DNA of 64,000 bases from Flavobacterium frigidimaris (GTDB lineage Bacteria; Bacteroidota; Bacteroidia; Flavobacteriales; Flavobacteriaceae). The translations under genes were made by a program, and so were the position numbers. Position 1 is the stretch's first letter. Each line of letters begins with the position of its first letter. The notes under the pieces are model-generated. The model did not search any database, had not been told where the DNA came from, and saw only the letters and a list, made by a program, of their open reading frames with translations. Location of the stretch: contig FQWG01000005.1 of assembly GCA_900129595.1 (NCBI GenBank), positions 245,579 through 309,578 on the forward strand, written 5' to 3'. Of the stretch, positions 27,149 to 36,525 are shown in pieces.

Positions 27149-27994
27149 TTATTCCCCTTTGGTTAGCCATTCGTTTAAATCTTTGTGCTTATTGTACGTT
27201 TTTCTTAGGTCTAAAGAGTAAGGAAATTGCTCCAAAATTATAGCGGTATATTTACCTCCTGTATGATCATTATCCAAATACAATTCTATCTTTTTATATT
27301 CTTTTAGATGGACTAAATTTTTTATTAATAGGGCTGTAGAATTTAAAATCAGATAATCAGATTGCTCGAGTCTTTTATCACCGCTGATTTGCATAAATGA
27401 TAGATAGTCAAAAAAACCTTCAAATATTCTTATTATTTTAGATTGGTTTGAAATTAGGCTGACATCTTTTTTTCCAATACATAGTTTAGCATATTTAGAC
27501 CTGAGTTCAAAACCACCACTTCGGTTTTCAAAACCGATTGCAAAATATTTTTTATCGTTGATAGTGTAATGAACTTCTTTTAGATTGTTTTCATTGTGAA
27601 ACTTTAAAATTTTCCTGCTTCTCAAATATTGAATTAAAGCTAAATGTTGAACTTCGATCACTTTTTCAATTTTAATGTTGCTTTCTACATTTACAGGACT
27701 TTCAAAAACTTGCTTTTGAAAAGAAAAAAAACTGTCGAATTTTTCAAGATAACTTAAAGCTTCGGAAACACTAAACCCAAATTTGAATATTACAAAATCA
27801 ATAGCATTTCCACCCTTTTGTTCGCCATGATCAAAAAAACGATTTAGAGTTCTATTTAGTTTAAAAGAAGCAGTTTTTTCAATTCTAAAAGGAGACAAAT
27901 ACCAGCTTTCATTTTCATTTGATTTTGTCGGCATACATCCTAAATTTTCGAGTATTTTTTCTATCGGAATTTCTCTTGCTTGGGTCGAATTCAT
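27149..27994 (-). CDS. Toprim-domain (DnaG-like) primase fragment protein
   Basis: About 281 aa from ATG 27994; a TTG start at 28048 is possible but less likely. The N-terminus has a CHC2-like region without clear zinc cysteines (YLSPFRIEKTASFKLNRTLNRFFDHGEQKGGNAIDFV). The C-terminal half is a toprim fold: IRIFEGFFDYLSFM (acidic residue of the first strand) and KIELYLDNDHTGGKYTA (DxD motif). This protein class is a stable part of Bacteroidota integrative elements, next to the primase-helicase. It likely helps replicate the excised circle. Confidence 0.82.
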   Translation of the reverse strand: MNSTQAREIPIEKILENLGCMPTKSNENESWYLSPFRIEKTASFKLNRTLNRFFDHGEQKGGNAIDFVIFKFGFSVSEALSYLEKFDSFFSFQKQVFESPVNVESNIKIEKVIEVQHLALIQYLRSRKILKFHNENNLKEVHYTINDKKYFAIGFENRSGGFELRSKYAKLCIGKKDVSLISNQSKIIRIFEGFFDYLSFMQISGDKRLEQSDYLILNSTALLIKNLVHLKEYKKIELYLDNDHTGGKYTAIILEQFPYSLDLRKTYNKHKDLNEWLTKGE

Positions 27995-28031
27995 GTGTCT
28001 TTCTGTTTTAGGGTTAAGAAAGTGAAAATTT

Positions 28032-28235
28032 TGATGATTTGATGACAAGTTACTCTAAAGCTAATACTGGTAAGGGCTAAGGCTGTCATCAAAATATCAT
28101 CAAATCATCAAAATTTGATGCTTTTTTTTATCTGTCATCATTTTATTGTCATCATTTTTATTTTTGATGACAAAATGATGACAGGTTTAAGTCTTATGAA
28201 TAAAGGGCTGAGCTTATGCTGTCATCAAATCATCA
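28032..28235. repeat. Cluster of TGTCATCA/TGATGACA repeats (iteron-like)
   Basis: Seven exact octamers TGTCATCA or its complement start at 28040, 28084, 28133, 28147, 28165, 28176 and 28220. Hexamers TCATCA/TGATGA lie at 28032, 28097, 28105 and 28230. They fill the space between the primase-helicase and toprim genes in both orientations. This suggests a replication origin or binding sites for an element-encoded protein. Confidence 0.75.
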
Positions 28236-29421
28236 TTTTTTCGACCAAAAAATTTTTCAAAATAATATAATGTCTTCCTTTAGCTTGATTTTGATAAATA
28301 TCCAAGTCATTTGTGACTGTGATTTTTTGGTACTTATTGGAGTTTGGTGAAGGTGATAATTTCCAGTTTTCTCTTATGATTTTTTTTATTTCAATAGCAT
28401 CATATTTTATCTTAAACTTATTTAGAATATTAAGCAAATCAGAGATACTAAATTCTAATATTTCAATATCGATACTTTCCATTACATTCAATAAAGTACT
28501 TGCTATTTCATGCTCAATTTTACTTGATTTGTGAAGTACCAACTTTTCCAAAGCTTTAGTTTTAATTTGTTTTGGAGTAAACCACATTCGAGATTGATTC
28601 TCAGTTGACAATTTTCTATTTGTTAGAAAATATAGAAATGCAGGTATTTCTTCAATTAGTTTTTTCAAGAAATTAACATCCTCTTTTTTATATCGATGTA
28701 CTTTAATAATCCAAAATCGAATTTCGTCAGCATCAATTTTGATAAATGAAGTTTCATTATTGGAGCACAATATGAATTTTCCAAAAAAGGAAGCTTCTTT
28801 TTTGTCCTTTCCTTTGGCTTCTGTTTTGTGTGTGTTGCTTGTAGAAAGATATTTTATACGTTCTGTAAGTTCATCGGTTTTAAATAGAACTTCATCAATA
28901 CAAATTAAAAGCTTAGAACTCCAGTCAGAGTTGAAGTTTGATGTGAAGTCGCTATTTGTTAAGAAAGTCAGATTGTATTCGTAAATTTCTTTTAGCCACT
29001 TAAGAAAAGTTGATTTTCCTGTTGATCTTTCTTTACTTACTAAGCATAAAATAGGTAAAATTTGAGTTGGCTTAGAATAAATTAACTGTAAATAATCAAT
29101 TCCTAATTCTAGCTGATCACCAAAAATATGAGTTAAAAAGGTAATCGTATTTGTAATATTACCTTCTATGGGTGACTTACTTATTTGGTGATAGGTGTTA
29201 TAATAGTCCTGAACTCTTTTTTTAAAGAATTCAGGACGATTTTCAGGAATACAAATGAAACCATCAAATCTTTCGATTTCTGAAAGTGAATTTTTACCAT
29301 GGTCTTGTCTAATCAATTCAGCTGACCAAATAACCAAAATCTCTATGAAATCTCCTGAAGGTAAAGGGTATAGGGATCTCTTAAAATAGGTAGTTCCTAT
29401 TCTTAAATATATGTTTTTCAT
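28225..29421 (-). CDS. Primase-helicase / VirE-like SF3-type ATPase
   Basis: 398 aa. The Walker A motif lies in CLVSKERSTGKSTFLKWLKEIY and a Walker B acidic pair in SSKLLICIDEVLF. SNNETSFIKIDADEIRFWIIKVHRY is the sensor/arginine-finger region typical of D5/VirE-family plasmid and phage replication helicases (DUF5906-like). It is next to the toprim gene and the iteron-like cluster, consistent with a replication module for the excised element. The end overlaps the first repeat at 28220-28227. Confidence 0.82.
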   Translation of the reverse strand: MKNIYLRIGTTYFKRSLYPLPSGDFIEILVIWSAELIRQDHGKNSLSEIERFDGFICIPENRPEFFKKRVQDYYNTYHQISKSPIEGNITNTITFLTHIFGDQLELGIDYLQLIYSKPTQILPILCLVSKERSTGKSTFLKWLKEIYEYNLTFLTNSDFTSNFNSDWSSKLLICIDEVLFKTDELTERIKYLSTSNTHKTEAKGKDKKEASFFGKFILCSNNETSFIKIDADEIRFWIIKVHRYKKEDVNFLKKLIEEIPAFLYFLTNRKLSTENQSRMWFTPKQIKTKALEKLVLHKSSKIEHEIASTLLNVMESIDIEILEFSISDLLNILNKFKIKYDAIEIKKIIRENWKLSPSPNSNKYQKITVTNDLDIYQNQAKGRHYIILKNFLVEKMMI

Positions 29422-29511
29422 TATACAATATGGTTTTTATTGTATCTTTATGCGACACAATACGGTTAGAACTAAAATAAAGGCGTTACAATTCGGCGGA
29501 ATTGGACGCTT

Positions 29512-29799
29512 TTATTTTTTAGTAGAATTAGTATAAGTAATAGCCTCGTTCTGAATCTGAGAAATAGATTTAGATTTGTTTTGGAGTAGCCATTCATCAA
29601 TCTCTGATTTGGTGAAGAAGAGAGTTCTATTGTTTGGTTTTGAATAGGGAAGGATATTCATATGTACTAATTTATAGACATAACTTTTTGAGAATCCAGT
29701 ATAGTTTACAACATCATCAACAGTGAAGATTTGTTTATTAGTCCCAATAATAAGTTTTTCTAAATGAGCTAATTTTTGAATAATAGCATTGCTTTCCAT
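29512..29799 (-). CDS. Excisionase-like helix-turn-helix protein
   Basis: 95 aa with the winged MerR/excisionase motif IFTVDDVVNYTGFSKSYVYKLVHMNILPYSKPNNRTLFFTKSEIDEWLLQ. The DWLYKL-like recognition helix and the arginine before LFF are typical. Located between the primase-helicase and the integrase-linked protein, it likely acts as recombination directionality factor or regulator of the element. Confidence 0.85.
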   Translation of the reverse strand: MESNAIIQKLAHLEKLIIGTNKQIFTVDDVVNYTGFSKSYVYKLVHMNILPYSKPNNRTLFFTKSEIDEWLLQNKSKSISQIQNEAITYTNSTKK

Positions 29800-29872
29800 A
29801 AGTGTTTTGTTTTATCGTTATAGAAGCAAAAGTCAATAAAGCGTAATAGATAAATATTAATATATTAAGATC

Positions 29873-30883
29873 TTAATAATTTTTAATTTTTTCAAACATT
29901 GATTTCAAGGCGTTAATATCATCTCGATCTTTCATAAATTTACGATATTGTCCTATAGAAGCAGATACTCGACTAGCTTTTATTAGGCCATTTTTATTTG
30001 CAATTTTTGCAGAATACTCAATAGTTGATAATTGCATTTTTAAATTGAAATATAAATCAAGGAAATCGATGAAGTGCTTAAAAAGGATATGGTCCATTTC
30101 AAAGTAGATAATTGAATTATGACTTTTCCAGTCAAGTTGTAAAACATCAAGAAACTGATTGTATGTTGTTTTTTCTTGGTTAATGAACATTTCTTGCTCT
30201 AGCCCAAAATATATTTTTTTCAAAATCTTAGGATCTATTTCTAATCTGAAATTTTCACTACTAACATTAGGTTTTGATAGTGACGTAATCTTAGTGTTAA
30301 TTCTATCACATAATTGCTGAGCCATATCGGCATAGTTATCTAAAGCAATTCTGATATCATTGATGTATATGAATCTTTTCATGTCAGTAATGTCATCTAA
30401 ATTATCAATATAATCATAGAGACTGTAATTATTTAAATTCACTGGTTGTAAAATATCCTTATAGATGTAATCCAATAATACTAAAAGCTTATTAATATGA
30501 GTATCCTTGCCGTATTCTTTGGTGTTGACATAATGATTAACTAATGATTCAAGTCCTTTTTTGCAATTTAACTCAACATATGTTTCTGGAATAAATTTTT
30601 CATTATTAGGCGCAATAGTTTCTTGATCTAACCATGGTAAGGCAAATTGTTCAGATTCTTGAGTTTCTAAATGAATAAAAAAACAATTAAGGGTATTAGT
30701 TTCTATTTGATCAATAGGATGCCTAAATAATTTTTCTAGAATAAATAAGAATTGAGGCTCGTTCAGTTTAGAAAGTTTCTTTTTTATCAACAAATTATTG
30801 GTAGTGCAAAATGTTAGTGCGTCTCTAAATTGGCTTGAAATTTTGTGCTGTTTATTTTTAAGCTTAAAAAAAGAATGCAACAT
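29873..30883 (-). CDS. Integrase-associated hypothetical protein
   Basis: About 336 aa from ATG 30883 (MLHSFFKLKNKQHKISSQF); the longer TTG form from 30892 would overlap the integrase stop. It is a largely helical cytoplasmic protein with no recognised domain (PLPWLDQETIAPN-like region, LLVLLDYIYKDIL, YFEMDHILFKHFIDFLDLYFNL). It ends MFEKIKNY. It lies 5 bases after the integrase and is probably co-translated. Proteins in this position are frequent in Bacteroidota integrative elements, but their role in recombination is unproven. Confidence 0.75.
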   Translation of the reverse strand: MLHSFFKLKNKQHKISSQFRDALTFCTTNNLLIKKKLSKLNEPQFLFILEKLFRHPIDQIETNTLNCFFIHLETQESEQFALPWLDQETIAPNNEKFIPETYVELNCKKGLESLVNHYVNTKEYGKDTHINKLLVLLDYIYKDILQPVNLNNYSLYDYIDNLDDITDMKRFIYINDIRIALDNYADMAQQLCDRINTKITSLSKPNVSSENFRLEIDPKILKKIYFGLEQEMFINQEKTTYNQFLDVLQLDWKSHNSIIYFEMDHILFKHFIDFLDLYFNLKMQLSTIEYSAKIANKNGLIKASRVSASIGQYRKFMKDRDDINALKSMFEKIKNY

Positions 30884-30888
30884 ATGAA

Positions 30889-32016
30889 TCAAGTATTAAT
30901 GTTAGGGATTAAGTTAGCGGCTTCTTTCATCTTAGAATCAATGATTTTAGCGTAGATTTCTGTGGTTTTTAATTCCTTATGTCCTAATCGTTTTGAAACG
31001 GTATAAATGTCCGCTCCGTTCTCTAAAAGCAACACTGCATTGGTATGTCTGGCACTATGAAAGGTTATGTGTTTTGTTAATCCGGCTCGCATACACCATC
31101 TTAATATTTCGGCATTAAAATGAGCTCCGTATTTCAAGCCTTTGAAAACACGATCTAAAGGATTTTCTCTTTCTCCTAAAAGTTTTCTCGCTTCTGCAGA
31201 AATATATAAATATTCTACCCCGTCGGTTTTTTCTTGTCTAAAATTTACCCGACTAATATCTCCCTCATCTCTAACTTCTTTCCAAACTAGGGTATTAATA
31301 TCAGACCACCTCAGGCCAACCAAACAGGAAAAAATGAATGCCCTTTTCAAAACATCATACTTACAATAAGCTTTACTCATAGCTACTAACTCGCCATAAG
31401 TTAGATATTCTCTTTGACTTTCTGCTTGCTCAAATCCTTTTACTTTTTTGACAGGATTTGTAGTGAGGTAACCATCTTCAAAAGCTGATCGTATCGCCGC
31501 TTTGAATTTATTATAGTATGAATATTTTGAGTTTTGAGATAGGGGTAGATCACTCTTGGTTTTAGCATCTTTATCCAGGTAATTCCGATATGCTTTTACA
31601 AATTCTTCATCTACTTCATTAAAAGTTATATTTGGACTGCAGAATCGTTTTAAATGTAGAAAAGAAGCTGTCCAGTTTCCGTAATTCTTTGGCGAATCAA
31701 TTCGTTCTTCAGCTTGATTACTATAATATTCTAAAAATAATGTTTTAGATTTTGTATTGTTTTTAATATCAAATTTACCTTGAAAGTATTCAGCTTTTCT
31801 GATAGATAGTATCTGTTCACCTAATATCTCAATTTCTTTGTTTTCTTTCTTTTCAGTAGCCGTTTTAGGGTCTTGATGTGGATATAGTTTTAAGTATTCA
31901 AAATTCCTCAAATGCACACGCTTCCCATCTGCATTAGCAGTAGATCCTTTGTAGTATTCAAGATATAAACTATACTTACCGTTTTGTAATTTTTTCTTCT
32001 TTAAACTGATTATCAT
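30889..32016 (-). CDS. Tyrosine recombinase integrase
   Basis: About 375 aa from ATG 32016 (MIISLKKKKLQNGKYSLYLEYYKG, an arm-binding domain); a TTG at 32070 is rejected. A SAM-like core-binding domain (NWTASFLHLKRFCSPNITFNEVDEEFVKAYRNYL) follows. The catalytic domain has the conserved Arg in CLVGLRWSDINTL, the H-x-x-R box in FHSARHTNAVLLLENG, then HKELKTTEIYAK with His and nucleophilic Tyr. It is immediately next to attR at the mnmE end and drives integration and excision of the element. Confidence 0.93.
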   Translation of the reverse strand: MIISLKKKKLQNGKYSLYLEYYKGSTANADGKRVHLRNFEYLKLYPHQDPKTATEKKENKEIEILGEQILSIRKAEYFQGKFDIKNNTKSKTLFLEYYSNQAEERIDSPKNYGNWTASFLHLKRFCSPNITFNEVDEEFVKAYRNYLDKDAKTKSDLPLSQNSKYSYYNKFKAAIRSAFEDGYLTTNPVKKVKGFEQAESQREYLTYGELVAMSKAYCKYDVLKRAFIFSCLVGLRWSDINTLVWKEVRDEGDISRVNFRQEKTDGVEYLYISAEARKLLGERENPLDRVFKGLKYGAHFNAEILRWCMRAGLTKHITFHSARHTNAVLLLENGADIYTVSKRLGHKELKTTEIYAKIIDSKMKEAANLIPNINT

Positions 32017-32019
32017 AAG

Positions 32020-32078
32020 TTGTACATTTTTACACCTTATTTTTGATAAGGTGTACAAAGAGTGTAACAAATGTACAA
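32020..32078. repeat. Nested inverted repeats upstream of integrase
   Basis: Outer arms TTGTACATTT (32020-32029) and AAATGTACAA (32069-32078), inner arms ACACCTTAT (32032-32040) and ATAAGGTGT (32046-32054). The inner hairpin overlaps the integrase leader. Likely integrase or Xis binding, or autoregulation. Confidence 0.65.
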
Positions 32079-32164
32079 ACTAAAGATAATATTAGAAAGT
32101 AAAAATCAAGCTAAATCAATGGTAGTCAAGTAGAAGAAAGTATTAGAAACTTAAAGAAAGTGGA

Positions 32165-32180
32165 TTTACTTCCCGATGCA
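32165..32180. repeat. Attachment site, right copy (attR) at mnmE end
   Basis: TTTACTTCCCGATGCA. On the minus strand it encodes the end of mnmE (..CIGK, stop). Same as 20408-20423. Confidence 0.85.
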
Positions 32181-33566
32181 GAAATTAGCAAAAATATTCC
32201 CCAGCAATTCATCATTGGAAACCTGACCTGTAATCAACCCAAACTGATATAATGCTTCACGGATATCAAGTGCAATTAAGTCACTCGAAAGATTCGTTTC
32301 AAGACCAAATTTTACTTTTTGTATTTCATCTAAAGCTTTTAGTAACGAATCATAATGTCTTGTATTGGTAACAATTGTTTCATTGTTTCTAAGAGCACCG
32401 GTATTGACAAAAGAAAGCAATTCATTCTTCAAATCTTCAACACCAATTTTCTCTTTTGCAGAAATTTTCAAAAGTTTCAGGTTTAAAGTTTCAAGTTTCT
32501 CATTAATCAATCTAAGCTCATTGTCATCTAACAAATCAACTTTATTTACAACAACTAATATCGGTTTTAAAGGATATTTATTTTTAACTTTTTCAATTTC
32601 CAGAATATAGTCAGAACCTGAAACCTGAAACTTGAAACCGTCAAACAAAAATATAACAACCTGCGCTTGTTCAATTTTTTCGAAAGTTTTCTTAATTCCG
32701 ATGCTTTCAACAACATCCTTAGTTTCACGAATTCCTGCTGTATCAATAAATCTGAAACCAATTCCGCCAATTACCAACTCATCCTCAATGGTATCACGGG
32801 TTGTTCCCGCAATGTCTGAAACGATAGCGCGTTCTTCGTTTAATAAAGCATTTAACAAAGTTGATTTCCCTACGTTTGGTTCTCCCACAATAGCAACTGG
32901 AATTCCGTTTTTAATCACATTTCCAACAGCAAAAGAGTCTATTAAACGTTTTAAGACAAATTCAATCCTGTTTAATAATTCATGAAATTGAGTTCTGTCT
33001 GCAAATTCTACATCTTCTTCTGCAAAATCCAATTCCAGTTCTATCAAAGAAGCGAAGTTCAAAAGCTCTTCACGTAATTTGGCAATTTCATTACTAAAAC
33101 CGCCACGCATTTGCTGCATGGCAATTTGATGCGAAGCTTCATTGTCAGACGAAATCAAATCAGCAACTGCTTCTGCTTGTGATAAGTCAAGTTTTCCGTT
33201 TAGAAAAGCCCTCAGCGTAAATTCACCGGCATCCGCCATTCTGCAGCCTTTTCGCAGTAATAATTGAATAATTTGCTGCTGAATATAAGTAGAGCCATGG
33301 CAGGAGATTTCGACAGTATTTTCGCCGGTATACGAATTTGGCCCTTTAAAAACAGAAACCAATACTTCGTCAAGTGTTTTTGAACCATCAACAATATGTC
33401 CTAAATGCAAAGTATGTGTTTTTTGCTTAGTTAAGTCTTTGTCTTTTATGGATTTAAAAACCGAATTTCCGATTGCAATTGCTTCAGAACCTGAAATTCG
33501 AATTATAGCAATCGCCCCGGCTCCGGACGGAGTAGCCAATGCAACTATAGAATCTTGATTTATCAT
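32166..33566 (-). CDS. mnmE: tRNA uridine-5-carboxymethylaminomethyl GTPase MnmE
   Basis: 466 aa. The N-terminal formyl-THF-binding region begins MINQDSIVALATPSGAGAIAIIRISGSEA. The helical middle and inserted G domain follow, with G1 GEPNVGKSTLL, G3 DTAGIRET, G4 NKVD and the C-terminal GNIFANFCIGK, whose cysteine is required in the family. With MnmG it modifies U34 of certain tRNAs. The C-terminal codons are the insertion target of the neighbouring element. Two blocks inside the G domain coding region (32473-32498 and 32615-32639) carry a dispersed genomic repeat, encoding LETLNLKLL and FKFQVSG. Confidence 0.97.
   Translation of the reverse strand: MINQDSIVALATPSGAGAIAIIRISGSEAIAIGNSVFKSIKDKDLTKQKTHTLHLGHIVDGSKTLDEVLVSVFKGPNSYTGENTVEISCHGSTYIQQQIIQLLLRKGCRMADAGEFTLRAFLNGKLDLSQAEAVADLISSDNEASHQIAMQQMRGGFSNEIAKLREELLNFASLIELELDFAEEDVEFADRTQFHELLNRIEFVLKRLIDSFAVGNVIKNGIPVAIVGEPNVGKSTLLNALLNEERAIVSDIAGTTRDTIEDELVIGGIGFRFIDTAGIRETKDVVESIGIKKTFEKIEQAQVVIFLFDGFKFQVSGSDYILEIEKVKNKYPLKPILVVVNKVDLLDDNELRLINEKLETLNLKLLKISAKEKIGVEDLKNELLSFVNTGALRNNETIVTNTRHYDSLLKALDEIQKVKFGLETNLSSDLIALDIREALYQFGLITGQVSNDELLGNIFANFCIGK
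32473..32639. repeat. Dispersed repeat units inside mnmE
   Basis: 32615-32638 matches a 24-nt block at 37621-37644 exactly (AACCTGAAAC, CTGAAACTTG, AAAC). The other block, 32473-32498, holds related GTTTCAGGTTTAAAGTTTCA in opposite orientation. The rest of this repeat family is intergenic (37274-37290, 41459-41492, 41585-41607). Confidence 0.7.
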
Positions 33567-33749
33567 GGTGCAAAGGTATAAAAAAAGCCATAAAGTTGTG
33601 TCTCCGAAGTCTCGTTCTGTATATGTTCTGTAATTGTCGGCAATTCATTTATTAAGAATTTATTAAATGTTAAAATACTGATAATTGTCAGAGTATTTTG
33701 TTTTTAGAATGACTAAATTTGAGAGAACAACTTCTAAATCCGAATCAAA

Positions 33750-34583
33750 ATGAAAAAAATATTATTCCCCACCGATTTTTCTGAATCTGCAACAAATGCA
33801 TTTGTACATGCTTTAGAATTTGCTAAAATTGTCAACGCCGAACTTATTTTACTGCATACTTTCGAGATTCCGGTTTATGACAGTCAGTTTTTTCCCGAGA
33901 ACTATGCCGCGATTTACAGTTCTATTGAATTGGCAAAATTTGAAATGTTCAAAGATGAAATTCCAAAATTAAGAACCATCGCAGACGAGCGAAACTTAGG
34001 TGATATTGTAATAAAACATCGCCTGATGGATGGTGATTTGATTTATAATCTAAAAAATGCCGTAGAAGAAGATAAAGTAGATTTTGTTATTATGGGTACG
34101 TCAGGAGTCACAGACTGGACTAAATTCTTTCTTGGTTCAAATACAAATGCCGTAATTTCAGAAATTAAAGTTCCTGTTTTATGTATTCCTGCAGATGCAA
34201 AATATAAAAAAATAAAAACAATTGGATTTACAACCCGTTATCGTGAAAAAGATAAAGCAGAGCTAAGAAAAGTACTCAATATTGCTCGAAAAACAAATGC
34301 AAAAGTAAAAAGCTTATATGTAAAAACAACAAGTACAGATGTTGCGGATACAACTATCAAAGAATGGGAAAAAGAGTTTGCCAATGAAAATGTTGAGTTT
34401 CTCGTTCTGCCAAGTGACGAAGTAAAAGAAACAATTCTTGATTTTATATTGTATAAAGATATCGACGTGTTAACAACGATAACACACAAAAGATCTTTCT
34501 TTGAGAGTTTATTTGAGTCCAGCTTTACTAAAAAAATAGCCAAAGAAGTTTCGATTCCTGTTTTAGTAATGCATGAAACATAA
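33750..34583 (+). CDS. Universal stress protein, tandem UspA domains
   Basis: 277 aa with two UspA-like domains. The first begins MKKILFPTDFSESATNAFVHALEFAK and has the ATP-loop-like VIMGTSGVTDWTKFFLGSNTNAVI (G-x2-G-x9-G-S/T). The second starts KKIKTIGFTTRYREKDKAEL and ends FESSFTKKIAKEVSIPVLVMHET. Such tandem proteins are common in Flavobacterium, cytoplasmic, and induced under stress. It is divergent from mnmE; the 180-base gap is AT-rich. Confidence 0.92.
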   Translation: MKKILFPTDFSESATNAFVHALEFAKIVNAELILLHTFEIPVYDSQFFPENYAAIYSSIELAKFEMFKDEIPKLRTIADERNLGDIVIKHRLMDGDLIYNLKNAVEEDKVDFVIMGTSGVTDWTKFFLGSNTNAVISEIKVPVLCIPADAKYKKIKTIGFTTRYREKDKAELRKVLNIARKTNAKVKSLYVKTTSTDVADTTIKEWEKEFANENVEFLVLPSDEVKETILDFILYKDIDVLTTITHKRSFFESLFESSFTKKIAKEVSIPVLVMHET

Positions 34584-34624
34584 AATCTGCTAAAGTTTGA
34601 TAGTAAAATGCTAGGTGTAAAAGC

Positions 34625-34632
34625 TATATTTG
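34625..34632 (+). promoter_or_regulatory. Probable -7 element of MutS-like gene
   Basis: TATATTTG fits TAnnTTTG. A TTTG at 34596-34599 would be the -33, though the 25-bp spacing is long. Confidence 0.35.
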
Positions 34633-34653
34633 TATTTCATTTAAATCTAAGAA

Positions 34654-36426
34654 ATGGAAGCATATCAAAATAAAGTTAAGCATTACACTACAATTTTTCA
34701 TAAAATCAACAAGAGATACAACAGCATTAGTATTCTGCGTCTTTTAAGTATTTTTCTTTGCCTGTTTTTATTGTTCTATTATATAAAAACCAATGAGATT
34801 CTTTATGCAGTTTTTGCTTTTCTGTCTTTTGTTGGTTTTCTTTTTTTAATGAGAATTCATTCACGCCTATCTTTTCAGAAAGAGCTTACAACAGCAATTC
34901 TGAAACTGAATCAAAACGAAATCACGTATTTAAAAAGAGAAAAAATACCTTTTGAAAACGGAATTGAATTCAATGATTTTCATCATCCGTATGCTTACGA
35001 TTTAGATATTTTTGGAGAACATTCTTTATTTCAGAATACAAACAGAACCGCCACTTTTATCGGAAAAAAAACATTGGCAAATCAATTGTTAAACTTGTTG
35101 CCCAATGAAACAATTCTCGAAAATCAGGAAGCAATCAATGAGCTTAAATCTAAAATCGACTGGCGTCAGGATTTCCTTGCTCTTGCAATGATCAGCAACG
35201 ATTCTAAAAATTCGTATGATTCGTTACTTTATTGGAATTCATTTAAAAATAATACCTTACCTAAAGTTTTAGTTGCGTTATCTGTTATTCTTCCAACGTT
35301 GTTTTTAGGATTTTTAGTAGCTTATTTTATTACTTCAAAAACTATTTTATTGTCTTACCTGACGTATATTTTTATTGCGAATCTAATTGTTTTAGGGCAG
35401 TCATTCAAAAGGATTCAATCTGAAATCGCCAAAGCGGACAACGTAGATAAAATCATTAAACAATACAGTTTATTAGTTCAGAAAATTGAAACGGAAACTT
35501 TTCAATCCAAAAAATTAATCGATTTACAGCAACAGTTAATTTTTAAAAATGCTACCGCCAGCAAACATTTAAAAGACTTGTCTGAATTGTTTTCGAGAAT
35601 GGATACGATTAATAATCTTGTAACAGCAGTTGTATTTAATGGCTCGTTTTTATTTAATCTTCATGTTTTGAAATCGCTTTTAAAATGGAAAGACAATTAT
35701 TCGACCGAATTGGAAAAATGGATTGCTATTATTGGTGAATTTGAAGCCTTAAATAGCCTTGCGAATCTGGCGTACAATAATCCTGATTTTGTTTTCCCGA
35801 AAATCAATTCAGAATATAAAATCGGATTTTCTGATTTAAGCCATCCTTTATTAAATCCGGCAACCAGAGTAGGGAACGATACTCATTTTTATCCAGAATC
35901 GTTTATGATCTTGACAGGATCTAATATGTCCGGAAAAAGTACTTTTTTACGAAGTTTGGGCATCAATATGGTCTTAGGAGGAGTAGGTTCAGTTGTTTGT
36001 GCTAAAGAAGCTAATATTCATCCACTTCCAGTTTTAGTTTCAATGCGATTGTCGGATTCTTTAGCAGATAGCGAATCTTACTTTTTTGCCGAAATCAAGC
36101 GTTTAAAACAAATTATGGATGCGTTGGAAGATCAGCCTGCTTTTGTTTTGTTAGATGAAATATTAAGAGGTACAAACTCTGATGACAAACGAAACGGAAC
36201 TATCGAAGTCGTGAAAAAGGTCATTGCTAAAAATGCAATTGGAGCCATAGCAACGCATGATATCGAGGTTTGTTTAACAACAAATGAATATCCGGATACA
36301 TTAACCAATCAATGTTTTGAAGTAGAAATTCAAAATAACGAGCTTCATTTCGACTACAAACTCCGAAGCGGAATCTGTAAAAACAAAAGCGCTACTTTCT
36401 TAATGCAGAAAATGGGAGTGATTTAG
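34654..36426 (+). CDS. Membrane-anchored MutS-like ATPase
   Basis: 590 aa. Two transmembrane pairs occur in the N-terminal half (LRLLSIFLCLFLLFYYIK and ILYAVFAFLSFVGFLFLM, then LPKVLVALSVILPTLFLGFLVAYFI and ILLSYLTYIFIANLIVL). The C-terminal part is a MutS ATPase domain. Its Walker A is TGSNMSGKSTFLRSLG, the ABC-type signature is DSLADSESYFFAEI, Walker B is FVLLDEILRGTNSDD, and the switch His is in ATHDIEV. It lacks mismatch-recognition domains, as in the MutS_V-only class. Role unclear; not mismatch repair in the classic sense. Confidence 0.9.
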   Translation: MEAYQNKVKHYTTIFHKINKRYNSISILRLLSIFLCLFLLFYYIKTNEILYAVFAFLSFVGFLFLMRIHSRLSFQKELTTAILKLNQNEITYLKREKIPFENGIEFNDFHHPYAYDLDIFGEHSLFQNTNRTATFIGKKTLANQLLNLLPNETILENQEAINELKSKIDWRQDFLALAMISNDSKNSYDSLLYWNSFKNNTLPKVLVALSVILPTLFLGFLVAYFITSKTILLSYLTYIFIANLIVLGQSFKRIQSEIAKADNVDKIIKQYSLLVQKIETETFQSKKLIDLQQQLIFKNATASKHLKDLSELFSRMDTINNLVTAVVFNGSFLFNLHVLKSLLKWKDNYSTELEKWIAIIGEFEALNSLANLAYNNPDFVFPKINSEYKIGFSDLSHPLLNPATRVGNDTHFYPESFMILTGSNMSGKSTFLRSLGINMVLGGVGSVVCAKEANIHPLPVLVSMRLSDSLADSESYFFAEIKRLKQIMDALEDQPAFVLLDEILRGTNSDDKRNGTIEVVKKVIAKNAIGAIATHDIEVCLTTNEYPDTLTNQCFEVEIQNNELHFDYKLRSGICKNKSATFLMQKMGVI

Positions 36427-36525
36427 GAGTGTGGATTTTAGAGTAAAGAGTAAAGAGAATAGATAGATTTGACTTGGTTTGTCAATGTGAGCGAAGTCGA
36501 AGAACTAACAATTTTTTATCAGTTT

